From assembly GCA_003254905.1 (NCBI GenBank), contig QANU01016365.1, forward strand, positions 490,212 through 554,211: a stretch of 64,000 nt of DNA. Direction: 5' to 3'. Origin of the DNA: Nissolia schottii (lineage: Eukaryota; Streptophyta; Magnoliopsida; Fabales; Fabaceae). The notes under the pieces are model-generated. The model worked only from the letters and a program-made list of their open reading frames with translations, was not told where the DNA came from and did not search any database. This document shows positions 42,746 to 54,429 of the stretch, piece after piece. Position 1 is the first letter of the stretch; every line of letters starts with the position of its first letter. The position numbers and the translations under genes are program-made.

Positions 42746-43860
42746 CTATTTTAAAATGCACCATTAAAGAACAACAAAAGTATTAGCACAATATGAGAGG
42801 AAAGCTCCATATATTATTTCTATAACGCATATCCTACTAATAGATCCAAGTGACACAAAATACACTCACTTTCTAACTCACTGCCAAAATAACTAAACTA
42901 AGTTATTTCCTCATTGATCTTGAACTTATATTAAAGAAAGGTAGAGGAATTTGCAGGTAGAGACAAGCTTGTTGAATTAGCTTTGTTACTAGATGCCCCT
43001 ACAAGTGTCATAGGTAGAGAAGTCTCCTATCTACATTTAAAGCATGACAGAGAAGTGCTTCATTCCAGTATTGGCGTCAATTCATCCACTTTCTAACTCA
43101 TTCAACGATATAAAAATGAACTAGTTTGCAATTAAGTAATGTTTAATCTGAAACTAATTTAAAAATTAATTTAGTCAAATTTTCAAATTGTTGAAGAAAG
43201 ATAAGGCAGATATTAGAGGGAAAAAAACTATTATTAGTTAAAAGGTACAAACTTTAAATTAGTTTTTTAATAACATTAATTTTAAGCTGATATTGGTTCA
43301 AATAAAAATTATTTTTATATAATTTTATTTATTATTAAAATCAGTCTCTATTTCCGAAGTTCTCCAAACACTCCAAAGTTAATAACAAATAGGGATTGAA
43401 AGTTTTGAATTGACATGTCCAACTCAATGGCTCTACCACGTTTAATGTACCCTTATTTCTTTGTCATTAGTTATGTAGGGACAAAAGGCCAATCATTTTT
43501 GTTTTATGCGTTGGAACTATGTCTTTTCAAATTTAGGTAAAGGTAATTTAGATTGGGAATTGGCTAAGTTCTAAAGAACTTAATTTGTAGATATCGCTTT
43601 CACTAAGTTAATGGAGTAACCTTTTTCTTTTCTTTCTTAAGCTGTGCGCAACTAAATCGTTGATCTAGTTTGTCAATAAAAAATTATGTACGTTGTATCT
43701 TTTCTCTTTTTAACTAATGTTATCCAAATCTTGATATTTTTCTCGCTTGGATTTTTTTTCCTGCTTTTAAGGTGTAAACATTGGCCTCGGATTCTCATAT
43801 GAATCCCTCTTTATTTGATTTGATTATGCATGGTAGCTATCAAATGCAAGTTGGATGTTT
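42746..43860. other. Spacer without genes
   Basis: No supported ORF or element. The stretch 42950-43090 has somewhat coding-like composition but no recognisable protein. Confidence 0.35.
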
Positions 43861-44060
43861 CACTAGAATTTTTGCGGCGGTTTAAACCGCCGCTAAGACA
43901 AATTCGTGGCAGTTTGCACATTACTGCTGTTTACAGCGTCAGGAATTGTTTTGCAGCGGTTTATACCAACTGCTGGAATAAACTGTTGCACAACTATTTC
44001 TTTACAGTGATTCAAAACCGCCGTGGAAAGAAAAATATGGAACCACAACTAAATGGTCAG
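43861..44060 (+). mobile_element. CACTA-type left terminus with GCGGCGGTTT motifs
   Basis: It starts cactagaatttttgcggcgg at 43861. Subterminal motifs include a perfect-palindrome-like gcggcggtttaaaccgccgc, gcagcggtttata and aaaaccgccgtgg. The same motif family appears, ending in an inverted tagtg tip, at 52150-52478. Confidence 0.6.
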
Positions 44061-44739
44061 TGAGGAGAAAAAAATTATACTGAATCTATTCTAAACCACT
44101 CTTCCAATGCCAATTTTCATGCAAATCATTTTAATCTAAATCCTGTAGTTGGATCTACCTAAGAGTAGGGCAGAATTAATATAAAAACCATATAAATTCT
44201 ATGAAATTACAATTAAGTTACCAACTAACCTACACACTAAAAAAGTAAAAGATTTTTGTGATCTTATAAATAAAAAGTCAACAAAATTCGGTAGAATATC
44301 ATGATATGAATTAACCAAAAGAGTTGTTGTTGTTGTGATAATCTAATCTTCAATCAAATAAATGAGCACTCAACTAATGGAAGGGAAGGGCTTAAAATGT
44401 ACCACCTCACTGAACTTGGATCTACAAGTCTCGCCATTCCAAAAAGCTTAACCAAATTTTGATGACTAATAATGCTTAGATGTTGACCTTCTACGGGTCA
44501 ATCTTTATGACACTTTAAAAAAAAAAAAGAAAGTAACCATAAGAATACTGATATATTTCAATGTTTGTAAATTATAGTACAAGTAATTTGATAATTCAGT
44601 GACAAACAATTCAACCATTGTGTCATTTACCTTAGAATTAACAACAAAGACGGTAGAAACCACTATTTATACAAAGACAAGTCCAATAGCTCTTAAAACT
44701 GGAGTCCTAAATAATCAACGCATTCATTTGGGAAATGCA

Positions 44740-45149
44740 AAGGTTTGTATATATTCCTTCTTGTTAACACCAACAACAAACATGGGTGCATGCTTGCTTA
44801 GGACAGAGAAGACAACCTTTTTGACACCACCCTAATTATCAACACCAAAATCCAAAACATACCCATTTCCAATGATTGGAATAATATTCATACACATCTA
44901 ATTAACTTTTTCATTTCATAACAAAAAATATATAGAAAAAAAATAAAGCAATAAGCACTCAAAAGGAACTCAAACCACCACATGATCAATAACCAAAACA
45001 CAAACAACAGAAACATCAAGAATCAGTGATCATGGAAAACCTTCAAGTGTGTGCAGTAGCAGCCTTTTCCTTGTCTATGAAGACACTAGCTAGTTGACTC
45101 AACAACAAATTCAGCACTAGCCTCACCCCATGGAATCTCCTCTGAATTC
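44740..45149 (-). pseudogene. Glyceraldehyde-3-phosphate dehydrogenase fragment with intron
   Basis: Minus strand, two exon pieces. Piece one (45149 to about 45041) follows an acceptor ttgcag and reads NSEEIPWGEASAEFVVEST; after a small insertion that shifts the frame it gives VFIDKEKAATAHLK. Piece two (44831 to about 44745) follows an acceptor aattag and reads [20 protein letters not shown], then GVNKKEY. These are consecutive exons of cytosolic GAPDH (consensus NPEEIPW...[49 protein letters not shown]; pieces aligned from memory of the family). The intron between them is retained, so this is a DNA-level copy and not a retrocopy. The catalytic Cys region (SNASCTTN) and the N-terminal NAD-binding half are absent. 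It is non-functional. Confidence 0.85.
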
Positions 45150-47285
45150 CTGCAATCTAAAATTATAGGAGCAACAAGGAAAGATAAATGGATATAGGGA
45201 CTCCAAAAATGTAAAGACACAAAATTATGTACATATGAGATTAGCCTGCCTTACACTGTCACACAGTAACAACATGTCCTCCAAATGTGCAGAAAATGTT
45301 TGTTGTCCAGATTATGATCATTTATGTAATATATGTTGCTGCATAAACAAAAAAAGTGAGTTAATTAAGATATGTTAAAACTCCCCCAATGAATTGAGGT
45401 AATAATTTTTTTTTTCAAAAAGAATAATGAAGAAAGAGTACTTAATTAGAACCTATATTGGATTGGGATTTGTGGGTAGATACATACCTTGCACAAGCGA
45501 AAGAAAAAGGCCAAACCCACGTTTCTCCAATGAGTGATACCATGAGTGTTGCTCTTATTCACAAACTGATATAAACAAGTGCATGACATTAATCAATAAA
45601 ATTCAAAGCTTAAGACAAGCTAAAACCATTTATGAATGTTATATACTGCAGAAGGAACAATCTGCATCTTCAAATAGACAGTGTATGTAGCATATAGGTA
45701 GGGACAGCTATCTCATGAGTCCTAACTCCTAAACAATGAACTATGCCATGCCACACAACAAATTAAAACAAAAGCTTGAAAAATGAACTAGCGATTCTAT
45801 CATCCAAAATCATTGCATATGAGAATCAAACAAAGAAGGAAAATAATTCAGTAAGATATGCACATATTAAAAACAATAATCTGCGAAACTTAAGAAACAC
45901 TCAATCACATGAACCATCTCAACAGTAGGTGCAAGCTAAATTAGATTTTTTTAAACAATTTTCTTCTACATTTTTTCATCCATAGATATAAATGCAAACT
46001 CGTCAAAATTTACTGTATGTCGCACGGAAAACATCTCCCGACAATTGCAACTTACTCATACTTTTAAAATTATATCATAAGTCTGTTAAAGTAAAGTGGA
46101 AAAATAAAAATATTAAAGTATTTTTAAATTGTATAAAATTTTATGAACTTAATTTACTTGATAGAAAATTTTAATTCAAAAGTCAGATTAATTAAATTGA
46201 ATTTTCATAACAAATTATTGAATGAATTAAATATGTCATCACTTTTGTAGGACATTTCTTTTTTATTATTATTAAAATATATCATATTAAACAATTAGAT
46301 AAAACTTATAATTTTACACATTTAACATATTTTTAAATTTATTAAAAATATTTAAGTTCAATAAATTAACATACATTAAATATATATTTTTATTAAAAAT
46401 ATTATAATAATAAATATAAATATTAATTTATATAATCCGTGCAAAACTCTGACTCCCTGCGGCAGTATTCTAATTTTATGTCAAAGGTACTTGCCGCTTA
46501 TCACAAACTGACTATATGCAAAGTCAAGAATAGAAAATATACGCACCTCATCACCAATAAAAAAATAAAAGTGAATATTGACTTTTGGTTTTTTTTTTTT
46601 TATAAGGAATGAACCAAAGGAGAGGGGCGGCGAGAACTCTTTTATACACATACATGTGTACATGCACACACATATATTAATTACGCACATTGAAAATTGT
46701 TTAGCTCTATATATATACCTCTGTATATGTGCAAAATTTGTAATGGCTACGTTTTGAATGTTGACTTTTTTAAATATTTTTTTTTTGGGTGTTGAGTATA
46801 TCTGTTTTGAGAAAATTAAGAGACCTAACTTAGCTAACCACTTGCAGACTAATTTGTATGTTAGTCACGTATATCTTATACAACTAAATTAGTAAAATGT
46901 AATTTGTTATATGGTAATATAAAATAGTAGTTCGAGTCCAAGTGTTTTCACAAGAATAGTTTAATTGATATAAACCGTGCAAACAAGTTTTACCCTATGT
47001 ATTTGGTTCCAGACGGGGAAAAAAATAACAATTAAGAATAATATAATACAATATTATGCTAGTAGAGTTAGGCTCGTTTTAGTAAATTATATGTTTAGAG
47101 ACTAAATGACTAGAGATGCATACTTCGTAGTTATTTATCAAAGATGTGCATAACTTGTTAGGTAATACAGATAACTTAGATATGAGGTATGATAAGATAC
47201 TCAGACATGATATACAACTTAATTTGGCAATCCAGACATATGAAAGTGCATAATCAATATAGCATGCAAATTCTAAGGTAGTGGA
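45150..47285. other. Spacer without intact genes
   Basis: No further GAPDH exons were recognised. Palindrome-like gtcgcacggaaa (46020) and ccgtgcaaaac (46438) could mark a small element. The ORF at 46481-46690 is chance. Confidence 0.35.
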
Positions 47286-47771
47286 GCAAACCGTTGAGCA
47301 AGAGTGACTTTTTATTTTTTGAAGTCATTACCGTCGGTTATTTTAAATATATCGCCGGTAATATTCTGAAAAGGAGTGTTGTTTCATTCCTCGAGCACTT
47401 TACCGTCTGTTATCTCCGACGGTAAGGTGGCAGCAATAAATGCGCTAGCAAACCGTTGAGCAACAGTGCCTTTTTATTTTTTGAAGTCATTACTGTCGGT
47501 TATTTTAAATGTACTGCCGGTAATATTCTTAAAAGGAGTGACGTTTCATTCCTCGTGCACTTTACCGTCTGATTTGTCCGATGGTAATGTATCAACAATA
47601 AATGCTCCAGCAAACCGTTGAGCAACAGTGCCTTTTTATTTTTCGAAGTCATTTCTGTCGGCTATTTTTACATATACCGCCGGTAATATTCTGAAAAGAA
47701 GCTCCGTTTCATTCCACGAGCACTTTACCGTGGTTATTTCACATGTCGCCGGTAACTTTCTAAAAAAGGAT
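47286..47771. repeat. Three tandem 162-bp units
   Basis: Units start at 47286, 47448 and 47610, each with gcaaaccgttgagcaa, gaagtcatt, a tcggttattt-type motif, ggtaatattct and gtttcattcc. Spacing is 162 bases in both steps. The third unit diverges in its second half. Confidence 0.9.
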
Positions 47772-49012
47772 GACGTCTCATTTCTCGTGCACATTACCGT
47801 TGGTTATAATCGACGATATTCTAAAATAAACCCTAAACCTAAACCCTACATCCCACAATTTACCGTCGACACTGGTAACCGACGGTAATGTATATTTCAC
47901 TCTTATTAAAAAATATCTTCTTATTTTCAGAAAAGGAAAATAGTGGGTCCGAGTCAAATACCGTCAACATTATCCGCCGGTAAACTTCCAGCTAATTCCG
48001 TCGGTTTCAACCGACAGTATAGAAGTTCCTGCTTTATCCCTTTCAAAGTTACCAGCGTAGTTACCGTCGGTACCGATATAGTCCCAAGGTAATGTTAAGA
48101 CAAATTTCAAAATGGTGGTAGTCAACATGAGGGAGTAATAATAACGTGACGTGAGGTACTGTTATTATTTCCCCTAAGTTGACTACCACCACCTTAAATT
48201 TGTTTTTATCACTCTCTCAATTAACGTGACGTCAGCCTCCTCGGCAAAAATTAAATGAATAACACACTTTAGGCAAAAACGAATAACAAAGTCCAAGATG
48301 CATGGTGGACGTCAAGTTTGAGACCGACCATCAATTGGGCCAAACCATTATTATTCCCCCAAATGCATTACTACCACGCGCCATCTTGGAAATTGTCTTC
48401 ATTCGATGCTCAATTAGCGGCGTAACGCCAGCCTGCTCGGCAAAACTTAAATTAATGACGCAGCCTTAATCGACCAAAGCCTCGCACGACGGAGGAGTAT
48501 GGGGAGGATGGTGCATCTTTAGGAGGGTGGGGGAAGGGGGTTTTATAGTCATCAGTGATGACATTACCGCCGGTTACCACCGATGGTAACAGACGGTAAT
48601 GAGGCGGTGACCACCATTAATGCCGTCGTTGAACGTTCTGGAAAACGTGCAATACATATTTTCGATACAACTACCGTCAGTTTATGCCGACGGTATTGCC
48701 ATTTATGGCGACTTTGAACGTTTTGGAAAACGTGCAATTCATATTTTCGATACAATTACCGCCAGGTTACGACGACGGTATATTGGAAATGCGTTACGTG
48801 ACATTACCGTTGGTTATGTGCGTCGGTAATGTGATTTTCCGTTGCTTCTACCGGCGGTATTAGTCACCGACGGTAATCGACTCACAAGTTCCAAGTTTTC
48901 TTTTTATTGACCCGTTTACCGTCGGATTAGTGGAATATACCAACGGTATTACCATCGGGTCGTAACCAACGGTAATATGTTGACGGTAATAGTCTCTTTT
49001 CTTGTAGTGGTG
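47286..49012 (-). mobile_element. Non-autonomous CACTA element rich in ACCGTCGGT motifs
   Basis: The right tip reads cttttcttgtagtg on the plus strand (cactacaagaaaag on the minus strand), the canonical CACTA tip. Motifs accgtcggt, ccgacggta and close variants occur dozens of times in both orientations between 47330 and 48990, as expected for subterminal transposase-binding repeats. The left part contains three 162-bp tandem units. I found no left tip and no transposase. Several ORFs (for example 47628-47888) are by-products of the repeats. Confidence 0.75.
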
Positions 49013-50690
49013 GGTGTTGAGTCAAGTAATGCTACAATTATGGATTTGGACATCAATCTATTTGTATGTGCTACCAAGGTAGATAAAGAATCTTTTTGTT
49101 TTTTCTAAATTTTTCTCTCCGTAATCACTCTGGTGTGAAGCTTAATTTCTATGCATATATGATTCTGTGTTGCTTCTAGAATTCATGGACCAGGATACTT
49201 GTTTTGTGTGTGGGTATTTGTTATTCTTTGAGCCTCGTTTGCATATTTAGATTTGTTACCGTGTCTGCAATCCAATTAAGTTTATGATTGAGCCCGTGGG
49301 GTACCCCTTTTTTGTGTGCTTTTGGTTTCAACCATGTCTAATAAATGTTAAGGTTTAGGGTTGCGAAATTGTTTATATATGAGATGAAATAAGGGAATGA
49401 AGGGATTTGATGACCTGCAGTAGTGGTGTTGAATGAACTACCGATTTAGTTGGCTTGCTATGTGGAACTATTTATAGTATTAGTAACATATAGCAATGGT
49501 TTATATTTTTGAAGGTCTTTTTTCTTTTCCTGCAATGTGCTGTTAGTGCCATCTTAAGATTAACGTGTGTGTTGCATATTGTTTGACTGTTAGTATGCTT
49601 GCCTATTTTCTTCGCTTATTATCTGACATATGGGTCAGATGAGATGATTGAATGTTTTTAAATTACCTCAATCTAGCTAGTTCTCTTGGTTCTGCTCATG
49701 AGAGTGAGGATGAGAAAGCAAGATGGAGAGAGGAACAATTTTCATGACCCCCATCGCAGAGACTATAAGAGTGGAAGTTACAATCATCACCATAGCCGTG
49801 GTTATGATAGGTTAAACTATTCATCGTCTTTTTCTCCTCTATCTCCCCTTATTATTATTCTTTTCTAAAGTGACTTATAGATTATCACTTTTCTATGCGT
49901 AGCTTCCATCTATTTATCATGTCGTATATTGGAGAGGTATATTCATTTTGTAGGCATAATGACCATGCATGATCGCAATGGAGAAACAAGCTAGGCACAG
50001 ATACGGGGAACATTCAAAGAGATCCAGGGGGGAATCAAGATCATGTATTGTCTATGGTTGTGGTGCAATTTGATTTGTTGTATAGGCAATAATAATTCAT
50101 GTTCTATATATCAATTAATTGGTGATTGAATTGGTTCTTAGATGAATTCTTATTTCCGTGAGGCACAGCTCTCATCTTCCCTAATCTGTGATGCTCCTTC
50201 TACTGTTGTCATGTTGTTTTCTTTGTTGCACATTCTACCAAGTGCCTTTTTTTTCCTTTTGTTGTTTTTGCTTCTCATTTTTTTATCTCTTGTTTTGTTT
50301 ACATTTCCTTAATGTTTCAATTAGTGGATTATGCATTCAATCATGAGTATTATTGATAACATTGGTTATTTTATGTAGAGGATAACAGCAAAAGCTCCAC
50401 TCAGTCATGAGTGGTCCGGTGAAGTTCCTATTCCCAAGAGTGAAGAGTTTATGCCTACCTTCCCTACTCAACATGTTCAAGACATGTATCTAAACTATTG
50501 GTGCAATTTTATTAGTTATATGTTTCAAATTTTAATTGCACTACATTGGACAAACTTAATGTAGGCAGTTGCCAGCCATTGTAAAATCCCTGTCAAGTCT
50601 TCATAACATGGATCGACAATGTTCATTTGATACATATGTTCATGGGGAGTGAATGAGCTATGTGTTCTTTTTTATCACATATAAGCTTTT
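49013..50690 (+). other. Exon-like fragments of an unrecognised gene
   Basis: A block at about 49700-49810 reads QDGERNNFHDPHRRDYKSGS then YNHHHSRGYDR, ending at a possible donor. Another at about 50380-50487 reads ITAKAPLSHEWSGEVPIPKS then EEFMPTFPTQHVQDM, with intron-like T-rich DNA between. Composition suggests the remains of an Arg/Ser/His-rich RNA-binding-type protein gene, but I cannot name it. Frames between the blocks do not join cleanly. It could be a broken gene or a fragment carried by the surrounding CACTA-type DNA. Confidence 0.3.
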
Positions 50691-50946
50691 GAAAGTTTGG
50701 TTTTAGTCTCTCATTGTCAGTTTTAGTCCCTGTAAAAATTCGAAGTTTGGTTTTAGTCCCTGTTGACGGTGGGAGAGTGACGGTGCTGACGTGTCACTTG
50801 ACGTCGCTGACGGGGCGTCACACGTGGACCCTCCACGTGGTGGAGCCCATTTTTTGGGTCCAACCCAAACCCGACCCAACCCGTGTAAAAAAAATTAAAA
50901 CCCAAATTACAAACCTAATCCCCACCCCCAAAATCCCCAAATCAAT

Positions 50947-51310
50947 TTGGCCACGACCACGACCTCCCCTTCCCCCCACCGCACACCGCATCGTCTCCCA
51001 CACGCCGCCGTCGCCGCCGCACAAGCCGCCGTTGCCGCAGGGGGCTGCTCTCTTCTCTCTGCTCGTGGGCTCGCGTGCGTGCTCGACCAGATCCAGCGCG
51101 CCGACCAGAGCTTCCTCTTCCTCAGCAACGGCAATCCGGCGCACCAAATCCCCTTCGGCTCCCTGCTCGTGTTGAACCGCGACGACCGGAGAATGTTTGA
51201 CACGTTCGAGAACTCCGTAGCTCCGATGAGCGATTCCGACGCCGCCGCGTTCTGCTCCGAGACGAGCGTGTACCTTCCCGGGATGGATGTGACGAAAGCA
51301 GAGCTCGTAA
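50947..51310 (+). pseudogene. Captured GC-rich coding fragment, unidentified
   Basis: An open frame runs through text such as LACVLDQIQRADQSFLFLSN and APMSDSDAAAFCSETSVYLP, then GMDVTKAELVS. It precedes the kinase-derived exon but is in a different frame, so it probably comes from another source. The opposite strand is open too (337 codons), which is common in GC-rich DNA. I recognise no domain. Confidence 0.35.
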
Positions 51311-51340
51311 GCGTTGTTGTTGGTGGTGGTGTTGAGAAGC

Positions 51341-51660
51341 TTCGAGTTTGGCGCAGACCTCAACGCCCAGGATCGCTGGAAAAACACCGTAAAATAACCT
51401 AATTCCTCTCTTTCTCTCGGTTGGTTATGAATGGAATTTTTTAGGTTTTTGATTTTTGGTGAACAGCCTCTCGCTGATGCTGAAGGGGCTAGTCGTGCAT
51501 CTGTGATCGAGCTCTTGAAATCGAAGGGAGGATTGTCTTTTGTGAGTTCCATCACTTCCCGCTCTTGTTTCACTGCAACGATTGAGGGAATTTGAATGAA
51601 TGAATGTGGTTTTTGGTTATGTTTGCAGGGCCAAAAATGGAAGCCATTTCGAATCGGGAA
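51341..51660 (+). pseudogene. Captured fragment of a VIK-type ankyrin/Raf-like kinase gene
   Basis: Three exon pieces with introns. The first ends FEFGADLNAQDRWKNT at donor 51388/51389. The second (51467-51541) reads PLADAEGASRASVIELLKSK then GGLSF. The third starts at 51629 with GGC CAA, and one extra A shifts GQNGSHFE out of frame. These are consecutive pieces of the ankyrin part just before the kinase domain in plant VIK/integrin-linked-type kinases (recognised from family consensus). No kinase catalytic residues are present. Retained introns show genomic capture. Confidence 0.75.
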
Positions 51661-52149
51661 ATTGACCCCGATATGGGATGGAGTGGGGGCTGTTTGCATG
51701 GGTAAAGGGGGGGCGGAGGAAGTGGGAAGAGAGGAGGAGGAGGTGGTAACGGCGACGGCGACGGTGACGATTAGGGTGGGTGTGCCATGGGCGGAGAGAA
51801 GGGTGGGTGTGCCATGGGTAGAGAGAACCATAAATTTTTTTATTTTATTTTAAAAGTAACCGGGTCGGGTCATGGGTCATTGAGTCGGGTCATGGGTTAG
51901 AATTTTTAATTCATGATTATGCCACGTGGCACGCCACATCAGCACCGTTAATGGCCACGTCAGTACCGTCACTCTCCCACCGTCAACATGGACTAAAACC
52001 AAACTTCGAATTTTACAGGGACTAAAACTGACAATGAGGGACTAAAACCAAAGTTTATAATTTTACAGAGACTAAAAACTTAATTAAGCCTAATTTTTTT
52101 GACATGAAATAAACAAAATATAATTAAAAAATAATCCATAATTAAAAAA

Positions 52150-52478
52150 AATATTGTTGAATTAGCGGAGGTTATGAACTGCTGCAAATGAAATGCTCAA
52201 TTTCAAAACAGTGAAAATAGCGGCGGTTGGAAACCGCTGCAATCTTTTTTTCCAAAATTTAAAATGATAAATCGCCGCTAAATAAAATGGTAATTGTAAT
52301 TTAATGCTTTGCGGTGGTTAACCGCCAAAATGGTCAATGCACTTGGCAACCGTTATTCCAGTGGTTGTGTGAAACTGCCATCATATGCAGCCTACGGTGG
52401 ATTTAACGGCGATTATGAAACCACCGCAACATGCATTTTGAATTTCATAGATTGCTTTTTTTTTTTTTTCGTGTAGTG
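52150..52478 (-). mobile_element. CACTA-type right terminus, same family as 43861
   Basis: On the plus strand it ends tttttttcgtgtagtg at 52478 (cactacacgaaaaa on the minus strand). Motifs include agcggcggttggaaaccgct, aaatcgccgctaaa, ggtggttaaccgcc and ttaacggcgattatgaaacc. These match the gcggcggttt family at 43861-44060 in opposite orientation. Confidence 0.6.
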
Positions 52479-54429
52479 TAATACCATTTTTCTTCCTTAA
52501 TGACATTAATTGTTTAAAAATATTTAATTACAACTCATAATTTTATTTGAAAATTTAAATTCTTTTAATTTTTTAGAATATTTTAATTTTTTTAAATCAT
52601 TGTTGATTTTAAATTTTTAAAAACTTAATATCATGAATTTGTAAATTTATTTATTTGATGTAAATTTAAATCTTAAGTAAATAAATGTGTTTTCTTTTTA
52701 AAATATCATTCCTTATCTTTTTCGATTAATTGAGAAAAATGTTTAACTTCAAGGTTTTTTTTTTTATAAAAATGCATATGATTAGATTTTTTAAGTAATA
52801 GAAAAAAAAATGAATGAAATAATTTAAATAATAACTATACTTAGTATTATGATTATTACGCTTATTGACGTGTATTATTTATTTGTATAATATCTTATTA
52901 CATACTAAGTGGCTAGATCTTTAAAACATTTGATTTGTTGTTATTTTATTAAAAAAAATTGAGGATGAATATTTTTGTCAATTTGCTTAGTGTTATTGTT
53001 GCTTTGTTACTTGATTTTTTGATTCGTTAACAATAAATTTGGAATAAATAAAAAATTATGAGAAAATAAGAAATATTATTTTAAATAAATTAATAAATAG
53101 ATTTGTTGAGTGAATGTGATGATACACCAAATGAAGTGGCTATTGACACGGCCATAAGTAGTCATGAGTGGGGATATTTTAAAAGATTGATTTTTTTTAT
53201 TCATTAACAATAAATTTGGAGTAAATAAAAAATTATGAGAAAATAAGAAAGATTATTTTAAATAAATAAATGAATGGTGGTTATGCGGGGAACGAACTCT
53301 TGATTTAATCTATTACATATAATAAAGTGAATGGAAGGAATTTTTAGTGTCCAAATTATACTATAAAAAAATACCCCTTAAAGTGTGAAGCTTTTGGGAA
53401 TAGTAGTTTGTGTCTCTCTAACTATGATGCATCTTCAAAGCAGCTTTGCAATTGCTATCTTCTTTTATATATAAATTTTTTATTTTTTATAATACACATA
53501 TTTTTTCATCTTCTTCCCCTACACAAACTTTTGTCTCTAATTCACGTATATGTAAATATTTAATTATATTTTTAATTTATTAAATACTTCATAGGCACAA
53601 AGTACTTGCCAAAGCTACAAGTGCTAATTAACAACTCTTTGACATATAAATGAAAGGAGGAGTCACTTAAGTTATCACTAATTATAGCGAGTTATATTTT
53701 CATAATAAATCGATTTAGCTGAAACGATATTAAATAGAGTTATAGTTCCATTGAGAAAAAAAAAAGTTATATTTCTATAAACAATAGCCCTTTTAAGGCT
53801 TTTTGACTTTTGAAGAAATTTTTTTTTACATAAGGATGATACTCATCCTAACATCATCATTACATGAGGATAATTATCCATCTTTATTTTGGTATTTTTA
53901 AAATAATTGTCCAATTTCTAAATTTAGACAATTTTAATTATTATTATTTTTTTATACTCATAGTTAATGAAAGTAGTAAAATAGAGATAAAGTAATGATT
54001 GAAAAAAATTAATAGGAGTAATTTTGTAAAGTATTACTATAGAAAAAATTTTAACTTCGAGACTTTTTAATCATTTTTTTAATACTTGTGCAAAATGGAA
54101 AGTGGACAATTATTTGAGAATGAAGATAAATCATGTCTCAAAGAGAGAATAGTTTGTGATAGCTTTCTCATTCATAAATGATATTAACTTTGTCCTCTCA
54201 GTCATGCACTCTCAACTCATGCACTTCCTTCTCTTCTTCTTGCCTCATTGCTGCTTCTCCTCGATTCTCCTTCTCCTTCTCCTATACTCTCTTTTTATTT
54301 TTATTTTTTCTCAATTTTTTCACCTATAACTTTCGTTTATTTTTTTATTATGTTCTTTACTTATTCTCCATTTATCTTTTCTTGTTCTTTATTTTTTTTG
54401 TTATTCTTCTATAATTTAAGTTGTTCTCT
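52479..54429. other. AT-rich spacer
   Basis: No gene. A direct repeat of about 80 bases (gtaaataaaaaattatgagaaaataag, in pieces) occurs near 53045 and 53220. A CT-rich tract at 54190-54300 precedes the next repeat block and produces low-complexity ORFs. Confidence 0.4.

Larger units (their letters stand above)
50692..52090. mobile_element. Pack-MULE-like element carrying gene fragments
   Basis: Long terminal inverted repeats: left 50692-50830 includes gtcagttttagtccctgtaa, aattcgaagtttggttttag and gttgacggtgggagagtgac; right (51930-52070) carries the reverse complement with few changes. The right tip ends aattaagcc. The interior is GC-rich with exon-intron structure from at least one kinase gene and has no transposase. 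MULEs with captured host DNA are called Pack-MULEs (known). The left tip appears slightly shortened, and I found no clean 9-bp target duplication. Confidence 0.8.

Noticed and set aside
44599..44835. 78-codon plus-strand ORF
   Set aside because: Its end is the antisense of the GAPDH exon [10 protein letters not shown]..., so it is a shadow.
47330..48990. CRISPR-like or satellite interpretation of the ACCGTCGGT repeats
   Set aside because: Irregular spacing, both orientations and a CACTA tip at the end fit transposon subterminal repeats in a plant genome.
50818..51831. 337-codon minus-strand ORF
   Set aside because: It is antisense to the recognisable kinase exons and runs through the Pack-MULE terminal repeat and introns; long open frames on both strands are expected in GC-rich DNA.
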